From: Thermomicrobiales bacterium
GTDB lineage: Bacteria; Chloroflexota; Chloroflexia; Thermomicrobiales; UBA6265
Direction of reading: 5' to 3'
Assembly (NCBI GenBank): GCA_020432165.1
Contig: JAGQGU010000005.1
Span: 186,280 to 231,775, forward strand
DNA length: 45,496 bases
Shown: piece by piece, positions 1 to 8,662 of the stretch
How the letters are laid out: every line of letters starts with the position of its first letter
Numbering within the stretch: the stretch's first letter is position 1
Made by a program: the position numbers and the translations under genes
The notes under the pieces: model-generated
Databases searched by the model: none
The model's input: only the letters and a program-made list of their open reading frames with translations
What the model was told of the DNA's origin: nothing

Positions 1-20
1 GTGCATTGACGTGCATTGAC
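1..20. repeat. Tandem direct repeat at window edge
   Basis: Two perfect copies of the 10-mer GTGCATTGAC lie end to end, and the next seven bases (GTGCATT) begin the palindrome at 21-54. More copies may lie upstream of the window edge, so the true extent cannot be judged. Confidence 0.6.
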
Positions 21-54
21 GTGCATTCCATTTCGGAACCGAAATGGAATGCAC
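21..54. repeat. Perfect 16-bp inverted repeat
   Basis: The arms at 21-36 and 39-54 are exact reverse complements separated by only AA. The arms begin and end in GTGCAT/ATGCAC, the same heptamer that starts the two direct repeats before it. No T-run follows on the plus strand, so a terminator is not the obvious reading. It could be an operator or a small repetitive palindromic element upstream of the metallo-hydrolase gene. Confidence 0.6.
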
Positions 55-138
55 TCATCTCTAACAGGCATACGAAGCACGAACAGTCGCAAACAATACT
101 ATTTCTGGTCACTCGCTTTCGGTTCAGGAGCCACAACC

Positions 139-1002
139 ATGCGTATAGAGTTCCTCGGTACAGCGGCGGCGGATGCATGTCCGGATCCCTTCTGCGAGTG
201 CGAGTATTGCGAGGCATTCCGCAAAGCTGGTGGCAAGAGTATTCGTATGCGATCCAGCATGTTGTTGAACGATAATCTCATTATCGACCTCGGACCAGAC
301 CTCCTTGTTGCTGCAAATCGCCGCGGTACATCCTTCGCCAAGGTCCGCTATACGCTGCAGACACATCCACACAACGACCATGCCGATCCCACCACGATGT
401 ATATGCGCAGCGATGATTGCCTGCCAGAAGGGCTGGTGACAATGACCTATGCCCTCAGCCCCGCAGCAGTGGATGTATGGGATCACGTAATGGAGGATCA
501 TCACCGTTCATTCCGAGAAGCCGATGTGCAGGCACGCCACCATATCGAAATCGTGGAGATCACCCCGTGGCAGGCATTCTCGCTTGGACCGTATGAGGTG
601 CAGAGCATCAAGGCCAGCCATGCCCAACCGGAGCTGCAAGCGATGCTTTTTGCAATTCGGGATACACGAGATGGCAGTACATTCTTCTACGGGACGGATA
701 CCGGCCCACTACCATCAGATACCTGGGCGCGGCTTGCAGATCTCGGGTGGCGGTTCGATCTCTTTACCCTGGATCACACGCGGGGGTTCCGCAGCGATCT
801 CCCTGGTCACCTCGGAGAAAACGGCTTCATGGCGGAAGTTGCGGCGGCGCGGAGTGCCGGTGTGATCGATACCACAACACAGGTGATCGCCACGCACTTT
901 GCCCATCACAGTGTGTTCCCGCACGAACAACTGGCCGAACGTTGTGCTGCCAACGGATATGAGCCCGCGTACGACGGCATGGTCGTGACTATCCCGCGTT
1001 AG
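139..1002 (+). CDS. MBL-fold metallo-hydrolase, PhnP-like
   Basis: This 287-residue protein belongs to the metallo-beta-lactamase fold superfamily. The metal-binding HxHxDH motif is visible as HPHNDH, with further His residues in the C-terminal half (DHTRGF, THFAHHS). The N-terminus carries the Cys cluster CPDPFCECEYC followed by a basic stretch ending RMRSS, as in PhnP-type cyclic phosphodiesterases, where Cys residues bind a structural zinc. I chose the ATG at 139 because AGGAG at 126-130 sits eight bases upstream and translation then opens directly with the fold's first strand (MRIEFLGT). Longer upstream readings begin inside the palindromic repeat. A phosphodiesterase role is inferred from the family; the substrate is unknown. 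The gene converges on the kinase gene and overlaps its 3' end by 14 bp. Confidence 0.8.
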   Translation: MRIEFLGTAAADACPDPFCECEYCEAFRKAGGKSIRMRSSMLLNDNLIIDLGPDLLVAANRRGTSFAKVRYTLQTHPHNDHADPTTMYMRSDDCLPEGLVTMTYALSPAAVDVWDHVMEDHHRSFREADVQARHHIEIVEITPWQAFSLGPYEVQSIKASHAQPELQAMLFAIRDTRDGSTFFYGTDTGPLPSDTWARLADLGWRFDLFTLDHTRGFRSDLPGHLGENGFMAEVAAARSAGVIDTTTQVIATHFAHHSVFPHEQLAERCAANGYEPAYDGMVVTIPR

Positions 1003-2014
1003 CAAGCACCTCTATCTCATCCTTCGTGGCGATCAGCATCTCGCCAGGCATGGTTTGCACCAACGCACCCATCGCGGCTCCGAGCGAGACAGCCCGGGTG
1101 ATGGCAGCAGGGTCATCGAGATATCCGGCCAGAAATCCCGCCGCGAAGGCATCACTGGCGCCGCCACCATCCACCACATCCACGGTGTGACTGGTACTTA
1201 TGGCCATCGAGCCATTCTTGCCCATCGCCAGACCTTCCAGTGTGATCCGGCCCGTGCCGCGGCTCCGCTCGCGTAACATCGCGACAGCGGCGACACCGAT
1301 CTTCTCGATAGCCGAACGCATGGCAACATCGTATGCCCCCTCAATGCCGAAGAAGAGCTCCAGATTCTGACGAGTAGCGAAGAGAACATCGGTATGGCGG
1401 ACAATACCGGAAATCGTGCGACGAGCTTCCGCCTCACTCCAGTGATCAGGTCGATAGTCCAGATCGAAGGCGACAATGACACCCATATTGCTTGCAGTCG
1501 TCATGGCCGCAACTGCATCCTGCCGCACAGCGGCCGACACTCCCAGAGCAGCTCCAGAGAAATAGAGTGCACTGGCGCCCTCGAGAATGGCGCCCCAGTC
1601 GTAGCCACCACTGCGTCTGCTCGCGAAAACGCTATTGCCGGTGTCCATCACCACCGTGGCCATGCGAGGTTCCACACCAGCCTCGGCAAACTTGATGCCC
1701 GTGCGACCCTCGGCGACCTGCACATTGGCGGTACCCACATTGGCAGCGCGGGCAGCACGCAAGGTACGGCGACCAAATGGAGAATCGGATACGGTGCTCA
1801 CCCAATCCGCCTCATGTTCGAGGCAGGCGTATGCAGCGGCGGCATTGAGCTCTGGACCACCGACGGCAATGTGGGCGATATTCGCGTGTTCCAAACGATC
1901 GCGACTTCCCGATTCCAACACGATATAGGCTTCGCCGAATGTGACGAGTCGGCCAGGACCGGTACTACCGCCAATGGCTTCAGCGATGATGTCGTCAATA
2001 TCTGGTTCGTTCAT
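989..2014 (-). CDS. PfkB-family carbohydrate kinase, KDG kinase-like
   Basis: This 341-residue protein has the ribokinase/PfkB layout. The N-terminal signature GGPELNAAAA is at about 52-61. FDLDYRPDHW at about 183-192 resembles 2-keto-3-deoxygluconate kinases. The C-terminal nucleotide and catalytic motif reads GGGASDAF at about 283-290, with Asp288 as the expected catalytic base. The usual anion-hole GAGD reads GASD here, a mild departure. It would phosphorylate a sugar or sugar acid with ATP in the cytoplasm; the substrate cannot be fixed from sequence. It is divergent from a sugar-ABC ATPase gene, which fits a sugar-uptake context, although no sugar permease is present. The first ~18 residues precede the fold and may be an extension. 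Confidence 0.82.
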   Translation of the reverse strand: MNEPDIDDIIAEAIGGSTGPGRLVTFGEAYIVLESGSRDRLEHANIAHIAVGGPELNAAAAYACLEHEADWVSTVSDSPFGRRTLRAARAANVGTANVQVAEGRTGIKFAEAGVEPRMATVVMDTGNSVFASRRSGGYDWGAILEGASALYFSGAALGVSAAVRQDAVAAMTTASNMGVIVAFDLDYRPDHWSEAEARRTISGIVRHTDVLFATRQNLELFFGIEGAYDVAMRSAIEKIGVAAVAMLRERSRGTGRITLEGLAMGKNGSMAISTSHTVDVVDGGGASDAFAAGFLAGYLDDPAAITRAVSLGAAMGALVQTMPGEMLIATKDEIEVLANAG

Positions 2015-2131
2015 ATGTTGGTGGTCCTGCTACCCACTATCCAGGATCGTGCCTGAGTGACACATATTCGCAACATGATACCCGAAATCGTATACAGGCG
2101 ACACTTTTTGCAATTAACAACATCTCTTGCA

Positions 2132-2160
2132 TTGACACTCGCACAGAAACTGTGTACAAA
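2132..2160 (+). promoter_or_regulatory. Sigma-70-type promoter for the sugar-ABC ATPase
   Basis: TTGACA at 2132-2137 is a perfect -35 box. It is followed by exactly 17 bp and TACAAA at 2155-2160 as the -10 box. Transcription would begin near 2167, leaving a leader of about 150 nt before the ATPase start at 2320. This is the best consensus promoter seen in the window. Confidence 0.6.
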
Positions 2161-2247
2161 AGGAGAAGCAGATCGTAAAGCGCCGCGTTCTGCGAGAGAA
2201 GATGACACCGATGGCATGGATTTCAGGCAATGAGCATGCTGGGTCTC

Positions 2248-2295
2248 AGGGCGCTTCTTGGGCAGGAAGCCGGATGGTCCGGATGTCCTCGCCCT
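2248..2295 (+). promoter_or_regulatory. Possible nested hairpin in ATPase leader
   Basis: AGGGCG (2248-2253) can pair with CGCCCT (2290-2295). Inside that, CCGGA (2270-2274) can pair with TCCGG (2278-2282). It lies 12 nt before the AAGGAG ribosome-binding site. The stems are short, so this is only a hint of leader structure. Confidence 0.25.
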
Positions 2296-2319
2296 TGTAA
2301 TCGGTGAAGGAGATTGCCG

Positions 2320-3432
2320 ATGTCTCGTATTATCTTCGACAACGTTTCCAAGGTATACCCCGGAAACGACACCCCTTCAGTTGCCAACCTGAATATGGAG
2401 ATCGATGATGAGGAGTTCCTCGTCATGGTCGGTCCGTCTGGTTGCGGCAAGTCGACCGCGATGCGTATGGTCGCCGGACTGGAGGAGATCTCGGACGGTC
2501 GCATTATCATCGGCGATCGCGTGGTGAACGACCTTCCCCCGAAGGATCGTAATGTAGCCATGGTGTTCCAGAGCTACGCTCTTTATCCGCATATGAGTGT
2601 GCGCGATAATCTCGCCTATCCGCTGAAGCTGCGCAAGGTTCCCAAGGCCGAGCGTGAACAGCGCGTGCTGGAAGCCGCCCGTATCCTCGATATTGAGCAG
2701 TATCTCGATCGCAAGCCGAAGGCACTCTCCGGCGGTCAGCGACAGCGCGTAGCGCTCGGTCGCGCGATTGTACGTAACGCCGATGTCTTCCTGATGGACG
2801 AGCCGCTCTCCAACCTTGATGCCAAGCTGCGTGTACAGACACGTGCCGAGCTGGTGAAGCTGCATGATCGCGTGCGCACCACCACCATTTACGTAACCCA
2901 CGACCAGACAGAAGCCATGACCATGGGCGATCGCATCGCTGTGATGAGCCTTGGCGTGCTGCAGCAGCTGGATACCCCACAGAACCTGTATGACACCCCG
3001 AACAACAAGTTCGTGGCAGGCTTCATGGGTTCGCCAAGCATGAACTTCGTGGATGTCACGATTGAGGAGCAGGATGGCAAGCTCTACGCCTCCAATCCGG
3101 GCTTCCGCATGCTGATTCCGGACAACAAGGCTGCCAGCCTTGCCGGTTACAAGGGCAAGGCTGCCACCATGGGTATCCGCCCGGAGCACATTGTGGAGCA
3201 GAGCCGCGTGCCAAATGGCGCCGTGCCGGAAGATGCCTTCATCCCGGTGACTGTGGATGTGGTCGAGCTGTTGGGTAATGAGATCTTTGTCTATCTCACC
3301 ACCCGCACCAGCACCCTCACCGCCCGTATGGATCCGGATCTGAAGCTTGAGCGTGGCCAGGAGATCAAGATCGCCCTCGAGCCAAGCAAGCTGCACTTCT
3401 TCGATCCACAGACCGAACTCGCTATTCGGTAA
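2320..3432 (+). CDS. ugpC: Sugar ABC transporter ATP-binding protein, UgpC/MsmK/MalK type
   Basis: This 370-residue ATPase drives CUT1-type sugar or glycerol-phosphate importers from the cytoplasmic face. All nucleotide-binding motifs are intact: Walker A GPSGCGKST at 38-46, Q-loop at Gln84, signature LSGGQ at 136-140, Walker B ending in Asp160-Glu161, and the H-loop His194. The C-terminal third is a MalK-like regulatory (TOBE/OB) region, and the length is normal for the family. AAGGAG at 2307-2312 sets the ATG at 2320; an in-frame TTG at 2314 is too close to it. The gene stands alone with its own promoter and no permeases nearby. In related bacteria such orphan MsmK-like ATPases energise several sugar transporters, so a shared role is likely. 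The symbol marks the family, not a proven substrate. Confidence 0.9.
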   Translation: MSRIIFDNVSKVYPGNDTPSVANLNMEIDDEEFLVMVGPSGCGKSTAMRMVAGLEEISDGRIIIGDRVVNDLPPKDRNVAMVFQSYALYPHMSVRDNLAYPLKLRKVPKAEREQRVLEAARILDIEQYLDRKPKALSGGQRQRVALGRAIVRNADVFLMDEPLSNLDAKLRVQTRAELVKLHDRVRTTTIYVTHDQTEAMTMGDRIAVMSLGVLQQLDTPQNLYDTPNNKFVAGFMGSPSMNFVDVTIEEQDGKLYASNPGFRMLIPDNKAASLAGYKGKAATMGIRPEHIVEQSRVPNGAVPEDAFIPVTVDVVELLGNEIFVYLTTRTSTLTARMDPDLKLERGQEIKIALEPSKLHFFDPQTELAIR

Positions 3433-3453
3433 CGCACCAGAATCGATTCGTTC

Positions 3454-3481
3454 AAGGCGGCGGGATGCATCCCGCCGCCTT
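3454..3481 (+). terminator. Terminator-like palindrome after the ATPase gene
   Basis: A perfect 12-bp stem joins 3454-3465 and 3470-3481 around TGCA, all G+C-rich (GGCGGCGGG). It lies 22 bp after the ATPase stop and 20 bp before the regulator start. No T-run follows, so termination may be incomplete or Rho-assisted. Confidence 0.6.
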
Positions 3482-3501
3482 GGCAATTCAGGTAGGCGAA
3501 T

Positions 3502-4224
3502 ATGGCGGATATCGCTGACACAGACAACAATCTGATCCGCACACTACTCAACTTGCCACCAGGACAGACAACCTTCACCAAGACCCAGCTGGCCTATGCC
3601 ACAGTGCGTGAGGCTATCGTCACACACTCCCTACCAGCAAATACACCGCTTGATGAGGCAAAGCTACTGGCCGAGTTCCCGGTAGGACGCACACCACTGA
3701 GGGAGGCCCTTAAGCGCCTGATGCATGAGGGGTTTCTGCGTTGGCCTGCACATCAGGCCCCCATCATATTGGATGTGGGGGTGCACGAGATGCGCTATCT
3801 CTACGAAACGCGACGCATGCTGGAACCCACCATCGCCCGGCTGGCCGCAGTTCGTCTCACTCCACTCGATCGCATCCTTTTGGAATCCACGCGCCTGGCA
3901 ATGGTCAAAGCGTGTGCATCCGGCTATATCTATAGCTCGGTGGAGCATGACTTCGCCTTACACGCCGCTATCTCCGGAGCCACCCACAATCGTTTCCTGG
4001 CAGAGGCAAGCTATCACCTCAACTTGCAGAGTTTGCGGTTGTGGTATCGCGCCCAGGAACGACATGGCATCGCCAACATCCACGTCTCCCATACCGAGCT
4101 GGTGCACGCGATCACGACTGGCCAGGCAGATTTGGCAGAGCAGTTGGCTCGCGATCATATCGAGATGTCCCTCCAGCGGCAACAGGCAATGCTGGACGAG
4201 CACTACGTTACGTATGACAAATAA
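3502..4224 (+). CDS. GntR-family transcriptional regulator, FCD subfamily
   Basis: This 240-residue protein has an N-terminal winged helix-turn-helix at roughly residues 25-85 (motifs TVREAIV, GRTPLREALKRL, GFLRW). An all-helical FCD ligand-binding domain fills the rest. The FCD metal and ligand residues appear present: Asp and His in EHDFALH, His in SHTELVH and His in DHIEMS. FCD regulators usually bind small carboxylates and repress or activate neighbouring catabolic operons. The likely targets here are the downstream amidase and peptide-type ABC cassette, since a 118-bp gap with an inverted repeat separates the regulator from the amidase. The ligand is unknown. Confidence 0.88.
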   Translation: MADIADTDNNLIRTLLNLPPGQTTFTKTQLAYATVREAIVTHSLPANTPLDEAKLLAEFPVGRTPLREALKRLMHEGFLRWPAHQAPIILDVGVHEMRYLYETRRMLEPTIARLAAVRLTPLDRILLESTRLAMVKACASGYIYSSVEHDFALHAAISGATHNRFLAEASYHLNLQSLRLWYRAQERHGIANIHVSHTELVHAITTGQADLAEQLARDHIEMSLQRQQAMLDEHYVTYDK

Positions 4225-4250
4225 CACCAACCTATTGCCCTATCGAAGCC

Positions 4251-4268
4251 TCTACAGTAGGCTGTAGA
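4251..4268. promoter_or_regulatory. Inverted repeat, possible operator before amidase
   Basis: TCTACAG (4251-4257) and CTGTAGA (4262-4268) form a perfect 7-bp inverted repeat with a 4-bp spacer, in the gap between the GntR-type regulator and the amidase. It is a plausible operator for that regulator, but no second copy was found, so the link is inference. Confidence 0.35.
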
Positions 4269-4342
4269 CAGTCGACCAACCTGCCGAACCCTCTCGTGTA
4301 GGAGTGCTCGATATATTACAGATATATTGAGGAGGTAAACTC

Positions 4343-5152
4343 ATGCTTGCTGCTGTCATTCAGGTGCTGGTAACGGACGATCTGGACGTTAATCTCACCA
4401 AAGCTGCAAACCTCGTGCGCGACGCTGCCCGTGCCGGAGCCAAGCTGGTGGTTCTGCCAGAGATGGTGGAGTTCCGCGGCGAGAAGGAGGATGTGGCCAG
4501 GATTAAGTCCGATATCCCCGGTCCGGTCACGCAACATTTCGCGAACCTGGCCAAGGAGCTTGGTATCTGGATTCTGGCGGGATCGATCCACGAAAACATC
4601 GCCGATAGCGAACGCTGCTACAACACCAGCCTCTTCTTCAGCCCAGAGGGCGAGGAAGTCGCTCGCTATCGCAAGCTCCATTTATACGATGTACAGATTC
4701 CTGGCCGGGTAGACGCTTGCGAAAGCGCTACCATCGCCCCAGGCTCCGAAGTGGTAACGGCAGATATGGAAGGGCACAAAGTGGGCCTGAGCATCTGCTA
4801 CGATATCCGCTTCCCCGAGCTCTACCGCGCCCTGGCTAACGATGGTGCCGAACTCATCTTCCTTCCTGCCAACTTCATGATGTTCACCGGCAAGGATCAC
4901 TGGGAAGTCCTCATCCGCGCCCGCGCGATCGAGAACCAATGCTACATGCTCGCCAGTGGTCAACAGGGCGTCGATGCACGCGGTGTTGCCAGCTATGGTC
5001 GCAGCATGATTGTCGATCCCTGGGGCACCGTTCTGGCGGTCGCACCCGATGGCGAAGGATTTGCTCTGGCAGATATCGATTTCGATCGTGTCGCCCGCAT
5101 TCGCACCGAACTCCCGAGTTTGGCCAATCGTCGAAGGGAGGTGCTCGCCTAA
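4343..5152 (+). CDS. Carbon-nitrogen hydrolase, Nit2/omega-amidase-like
   Basis: This 269-residue nitrilase-superfamily enzyme has the Glu-Lys-Cys catalytic triad: Glu40 in LPEMVEF, Lys111 in YRKLHLYD, and Cys152 in SICYDIRFPE. The KLHLYDVQIPG stretch is characteristic of the Nit1/Nit2 branch, which hydrolyses omega-amides of 2-oxo acids or deaminated glutathione. The exact substrate is not certain. A near-perfect ribosome-binding site, GAGGAGG at 4329-4335, lies seven bases before the ATG. The gene sits between a GntR regulator and an ABC cassette for peptide-like solutes. It probably releases ammonia from an imported or derived amide in the cytoplasm. Confidence 0.88.
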   Translation: MLAAVIQVLVTDDLDVNLTKAANLVRDAARAGAKLVVLPEMVEFRGEKEDVARIKSDIPGPVTQHFANLAKELGIWILAGSIHENIADSERCYNTSLFFSPEGEEVARYRKLHLYDVQIPGRVDACESATIAPGSEVVTADMEGHKVGLSICYDIRFPELYRALANDGAELIFLPANFMMFTGKDHWEVLIRARAIENQCYMLASGQQGVDARGVASYGRSMIVDPWGTVLAVAPDGEGFALADIDFDRVARIRTELPSLANRRREVLA

Positions 5153-5209
5153 CTCTTCAGAATCTCGAGTTTTCCGGTTGTCTTCATCATTCAGGGAAAG
5201 GATCTTCTC

Positions 5210-6790
5210 ATGACCTCGACGCCGTTCAAGCTCACCCGCCGCGGATTCACCGCCGTGGGGGCACTCGCCGCAGGTGGCATTCTCGTGCCCTCTGCCAGTG
5301 CCCGACCACGCATCACCTTCCCTAGGCTCGCGCAGGATACACCCAAAGCGGGCGGTACCATGATCTACGGCCTGAGTACCGACCCTTCGAACTTCGAACC
5401 ACACGTGAGTACCGGAGCTGCCTCTACCAGCGTGAAGCTGATGTGCTACAGCACACTGCTGACCTACAACGCCGACAACGAACTAATTGGTGATCTTGCC
5501 GAGGAATTCGGTTGGATTGATGACACTACCTATCAACTCAAGATTCGCGAAGGCGTGACCTTCCACGATGGCTCCAGCCTCACCGTGGACGATGTCATCT
5601 TCAGTCTGGAGCGCATTCGCAATCCAGATACTGCCGCTACCAATGCCTCGTATTTCAACGAGGTGACGGACATCAAGGCTGGCGATGGGAATACGGTTAA
5701 TCTGACCTTCAATCGCCCCTTCGCAGCGTTCTCCTTCATTCTGGCGAATACGAACTCCTACATCCTCTCCCAGGCATGGATCGAAAGTGGCGTTGATCCG
5801 AAGGTGGAGATGATGGGCACCGGTCCGTTCATCTTCAAGGAACGCGTACCAGGCGTGTCCATCACCCTGGAGAAGAATCCGAACTACTTCCTCGAAGGTC
5901 TTCCGTACCTGGATGGCATTACCTATCAGCCCATGCCAGATGACACCACCCGCATGACCGCACTCCGGAGCGGCAGTGTGGACTTTGCGGACTACGTGCC
6001 GTACACGCAAATGGACATCATCACGAATGATCCGAATCTCACCTTTGCCTCGGATAGCATCTCGGGCTTCGGTTGGGTCGGATTCAATCACGAGATGGAC
6101 CCGGTCAGCGATGTAAACGTGCGCCTGGCGTTCGCCCATGGCATGAACCGCGAAACGATGGTAACCACTGCCTTCGCCGGTCATGGTGCGCCGATCACCG
6201 GTGGTCTGATTCCAGAAGGCATGCTGGGTTATGCACCTGATCTCGAGGGGACATTTGCTGGCGACTATGAGAAGGCGAAATCGCTGCTCGATACTGCCGG
6301 TCACAATCCGCTTGATATCGATATGGTCAGCACCAGCACTTACTCGGTAATTCAGCGGCCGGCCGAAGCGGCGCAGGCTGAGCTGGAGAATGCCGGCATC
6401 AATGCCAAGCTGGAGCTGCAGGAGTGGTTGACCTTCCGCCAGACCGTGCTGGATGGGACCTTCCCGACGCATTCCTGGGGTACTGCGATCGACTATGGCG
6501 ATCCGGATTTCCTCTGGAACTACATGCACAGCACTGGCAATATGGCCAAGCAGTTCCGCTTCAATAACCCGGATATGGATGCATTGCTGGAGCAAGGTCG
6601 CTTCGAGACCGATGAAGCGCTCCGCGACGAGATCTATCAGGAGGTGCAGGTGAAGGCAGCGGAAGTCGTGCCGTGGGTTTACAGCATTCGCCGTACCCAG
6701 GGCGAGGCCATGCAGAACTTCGTGATGGGGTACACCCACCTGCCCAGCTGGAATCCGATCACGATGCGTGAAATCTGGCTGGACAAGTAG
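5210..6790 (+). CDS. ABC transporter substrate-binding protein, SBP family 5 (cassette 1)
   Basis: This 526-residue extracytoplasmic solute receptor belongs to the DppA/OppA family. Family 5 features include LAEEFGWIDDTTYQLKIREG, the VTFHDGSSLTVDDV segment and the GTGPF motif. The N-terminus is a Tat signal with the twin arginine in LTRRGFTA, followed by a hydrophobic Ala/Gly core and a probable cleavage site after SASA near residue 32. There is no lipobox Cys, so membrane anchoring is not evident. AGGGAAAGG at 5193-5201 supports the ATG. The gene is followed two bases later by the DppB permease. It probably binds a peptide or other small nitrogen compound. Confidence 0.9.
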   Translation: MTSTPFKLTRRGFTAVGALAAGGILVPSASARPRITFPRLAQDTPKAGGTMIYGLSTDPSNFEPHVSTGAASTSVKLMCYSTLLTYNADNELIGDLAEEFGWIDDTTYQLKIREGVTFHDGSSLTVDDVIFSLERIRNPDTAATNASYFNEVTDIKAGDGNTVNLTFNRPFAAFSFILANTNSYILSQAWIESGVDPKVEMMGTGPFIFKERVPGVSITLEKNPNYFLEGLPYLDGITYQPMPDDTTRMTALRSGSVDFADYVPYTQMDIITNDPNLTFASDSISGFGWVGFNHEMDPVSDVNVRLAFAHGMNRETMVTTAFAGHGAPITGGLIPEGMLGYAPDLEGTFAGDYEKAKSLLDTAGHNPLDIDMVSTSTYSVIQRPAEAAQAELENAGINAKLELQEWLTFRQTVLDGTFPTHSWGTAIDYGDPDFLWNYMHSTGNMAKQFRFNNPDMDALLEQGRFETDEALRDEIYQEVQVKAAEVVPWVYSIRRTQGEAMQNFVMGYTHLPSWNPITMREIWLDK

Positions 6791-6792
6791 TC

Positions 6793-7737
6793 ATGATCCA
6801 GTTCATCACCCGGCGCATGATTACCCTGGTGGGGCAGGTGCTGTTGGTGGCGACGATCGTCTTTTTGATGCTGCGACTCGTGCCGGGTGATCCGGCACGG
6901 TCGGTCCTGGGGGAGACAGCATCGGAAGAACAGATTGCCACCATGCGGCACAAGCTGGGTATCGATCGTCCCGTGTGGGAACAATACGTGGATTGGCTCG
7001 GCAATGCGGTTCGAGGAGATTTGGGGACTTCCATTATTAGCGGAAGGGACATCTCCTCGGACATCGCCAGTCGATTTGGGAATAGCGCCGAGCTAATCGT
7101 CATCTCGGTCGTGCTCTCGCTGATCATCGCCATTCCGCTTGGAACCATCGCCGCATTGAAACGCAATCAGTTCATCGATGTGGCTCTGAGCTCCATTGCC
7201 ATGTTGGGCCTCTCACTACCAGGATTTGTGGTTGGTACCGTGCTGGTACTCCTCTTCGGTCTGAAGTGGAGGATTCTGCCGCAGAGTCGCTTCGTGGAGT
7301 TTGGTGATGATCCCATGGCGCACATCAAACTGCTGATTCTGCCCAGCATCACGCTGGCCATCGGCAATGCTGCCGTGATTCTGCGGATGATGCGCTCCAG
7401 CATGCTGGAAGTTCTCCGCCAGGACTATGTGCGCACCGCCCGGGCCAAGGGGCTGAACGAGGCCCGGGTCGTGCGAGCACACACGCTGCGAAATGCCATC
7501 AATCCCGTCGTGAGTCTGGTTGGCCTGGAAGTGGCCACTCTACTCGGCGGCATGGTGATTGTGGAGCAGATCTTCAACTGGCCGGGCCTGAGCACGCTGC
7601 TGATGTCTGGTGTGATCTCCCGAGATTACCCGGTGGTGCAAGGCGTGGTGTTGGTGATCGCGATCGTGACCATCATCGTGAACGTGATTGTGGATATCAC
7701 CTATGCGCTGCTGGATCCGCGCATTCGACTGACCTAG
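6793..7737 (+). CDS. ABC transporter permease, DppB type (cassette 1)
   Basis: This 314-residue inner permease has an N-terminal membrane helix, the conserved RLVPGDPAR loop, and a C-terminal six-helix core. The core contains the EAA-type coupling loop (YVRTARAKGLNEARVVRAHTLRNA) that docks on the ATPase, and the protein ends in the usual ALLDPRIRLT. It starts two bases after the binding-protein stop, so the two are translationally linked. It pairs with the DppC-type permease that follows. Confidence 0.92.
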   Translation: MIQFITRRMITLVGQVLLVATIVFLMLRLVPGDPARSVLGETASEEQIATMRHKLGIDRPVWEQYVDWLGNAVRGDLGTSIISGRDISSDIASRFGNSAELIVISVVLSLIIAIPLGTIAALKRNQFIDVALSSIAMLGLSLPGFVVGTVLVLLFGLKWRILPQSRFVEFGDDPMAHIKLLILPSITLAIGNAAVILRMMRSSMLEVLRQDYVRTARAKGLNEARVVRAHTLRNAINPVVSLVGLEVATLLGGMVIVEQIFNWPGLSTLLMSGVISRDYPVVQGVVLVIAIVTIIVNVIVDITYALLDPRIRLT

Positions 7738-7754
7738 AGAGGAGCGGTGAAGAT

Positions 7755-8645
7755 ATGGCAACCGTTGCAACAACCTCCCCACTCGCGGCCGGATCGAAGG
7801 CAGCACCCAGGCAGCGCAGCCAGTTCGCCACGGTGATACGCAAACCACGCGTGGCGATACCACTGGTGGTGCTGATCACGCTGACGCTGGTGAGCCTGTT
7901 CGCACCGTTGATCGCGCCATACGACTATACAAAGATGATGGCGCAACCTCTGCTTTCGCCGGGTCGAGATCATCTGCTGGGTACCGATGATTACGGCCGG
8001 GATGTGCTGAGCAGACTCATCTTTGCTGGTCGCGTCTCACTGGGTGTATCGATCGGATCCGTTGCGTTGGCGGCGGTCTGTGGCATTACGCTGGGACTGA
8101 TTGCAGGATACTTCCGGGGCTGGCCGGAGTTCCTGATCATGCGCGGTATGGATCTGCTACTGAGCTTTCCAACAATTGTGTTGGCGATCGCCATGGTGGC
8201 ATTTCTTGGTCCCAGTATTCGCAATCTCATCATCATCATTGGTGTCATCTATACACCGCGATTTGTACGCGTTGTGTATGGTTCGGCACTCGTGCTGGGG
8301 GACGCAGATTTTGTGAATGCCGCCCGCGTACTCGGAGCCAGCAACACCCGGATTCTGACGACAGCGGTGTTACCAAATGTGATGGCACCAATCTTCGTGC
8401 AAGTCTCGCTCAGCCTCGGCTTTGCGATTCTGGTGGAGAGCGGACTCTCCTTTCTCGGTCTCGGCGCACAGCCACCAACACCGAGCTGGGGCAATATGAT
8501 CTCCTCCGCGCGACCATTCATGGAGATGTATCCACATCTCCTCATCTTCCCGTCAATTGTTATTGGTCTCACCATTCTCATGCTGAATACGCTGGGCGAT
8601 GGACTGCGAGACGAACTCGATCCGCGACTCCGCGGGAGTCGCTAA
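7755..8645 (+). CDS. ABC transporter permease, DppC type (cassette 1)
   Basis: This 296-residue partner permease shows the DppC landmarks. The first helix is followed by FAPLIAPYDY, then HLLGTDDYGRDVLSR, and the coupling loop contains FVNAARVLGAS. The SFLGLGAQPPTPSWG signature and the terminal DELDPRLRG are also present. About 40 cytoplasmic residues precede the first membrane helix. With the adjacent DppB it would form the translocation pore. No DppD/DppF ATPase genes follow, so the energising subunits must come from elsewhere. Confidence 0.92.
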   Translation: MATVATTSPLAAGSKAAPRQRSQFATVIRKPRVAIPLVVLITLTLVSLFAPLIAPYDYTKMMAQPLLSPGRDHLLGTDDYGRDVLSRLIFAGRVSLGVSIGSVALAAVCGITLGLIAGYFRGWPEFLIMRGMDLLLSFPTIVLAIAMVAFLGPSIRNLIIIIGVIYTPRFVRVVYGSALVLGDADFVNAARVLGASNTRILTTAVLPNVMAPIFVQVSLSLGFAILVESGLSFLGLGAQPPTPSWGNMISSARPFMEMYPHLLIFPSIVIGLTILMLNTLGDGLRDELDPRLRGSR

Positions 8646-8660
8646 CGAAAGGTACTTTCG
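8646..8660 (+). promoter_or_regulatory. Small hairpin covering the ribosome-binding site
   Basis: CGAAAG (8646-8651) is the exact reverse complement of CTTTCG (8655-8660), separated by GTA. The only plausible Shine-Dalgarno sequence (GAAAGG) lies inside this 6-bp stem, and the start codon follows two bases later at 8663. It may dampen translation of the amidohydrolase gene. Confidence 0.3.
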
Positions 8661-8662
8661 GC

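Larger units (their letters stand above)
2015..2319. other. Divergent intergenic region, kinase / ATPase
   Basis: This 305-bp stretch separates the divergent kinase and ATPase genes and holds no convincing gene. It contains the plus-strand promoter at 2132-2160 and a possible nested hairpin in the ATPase leader. No clear promoter for the kinase was found by eye. Confidence 0.6.

Noticed and set aside
2377-3486. A 369-codon open frame antisense to the sugar-ABC ATPase
   Set aside because: The sense strand encodes a complete ATPase with all motifs; the antisense frame is a codon-bias shadow.
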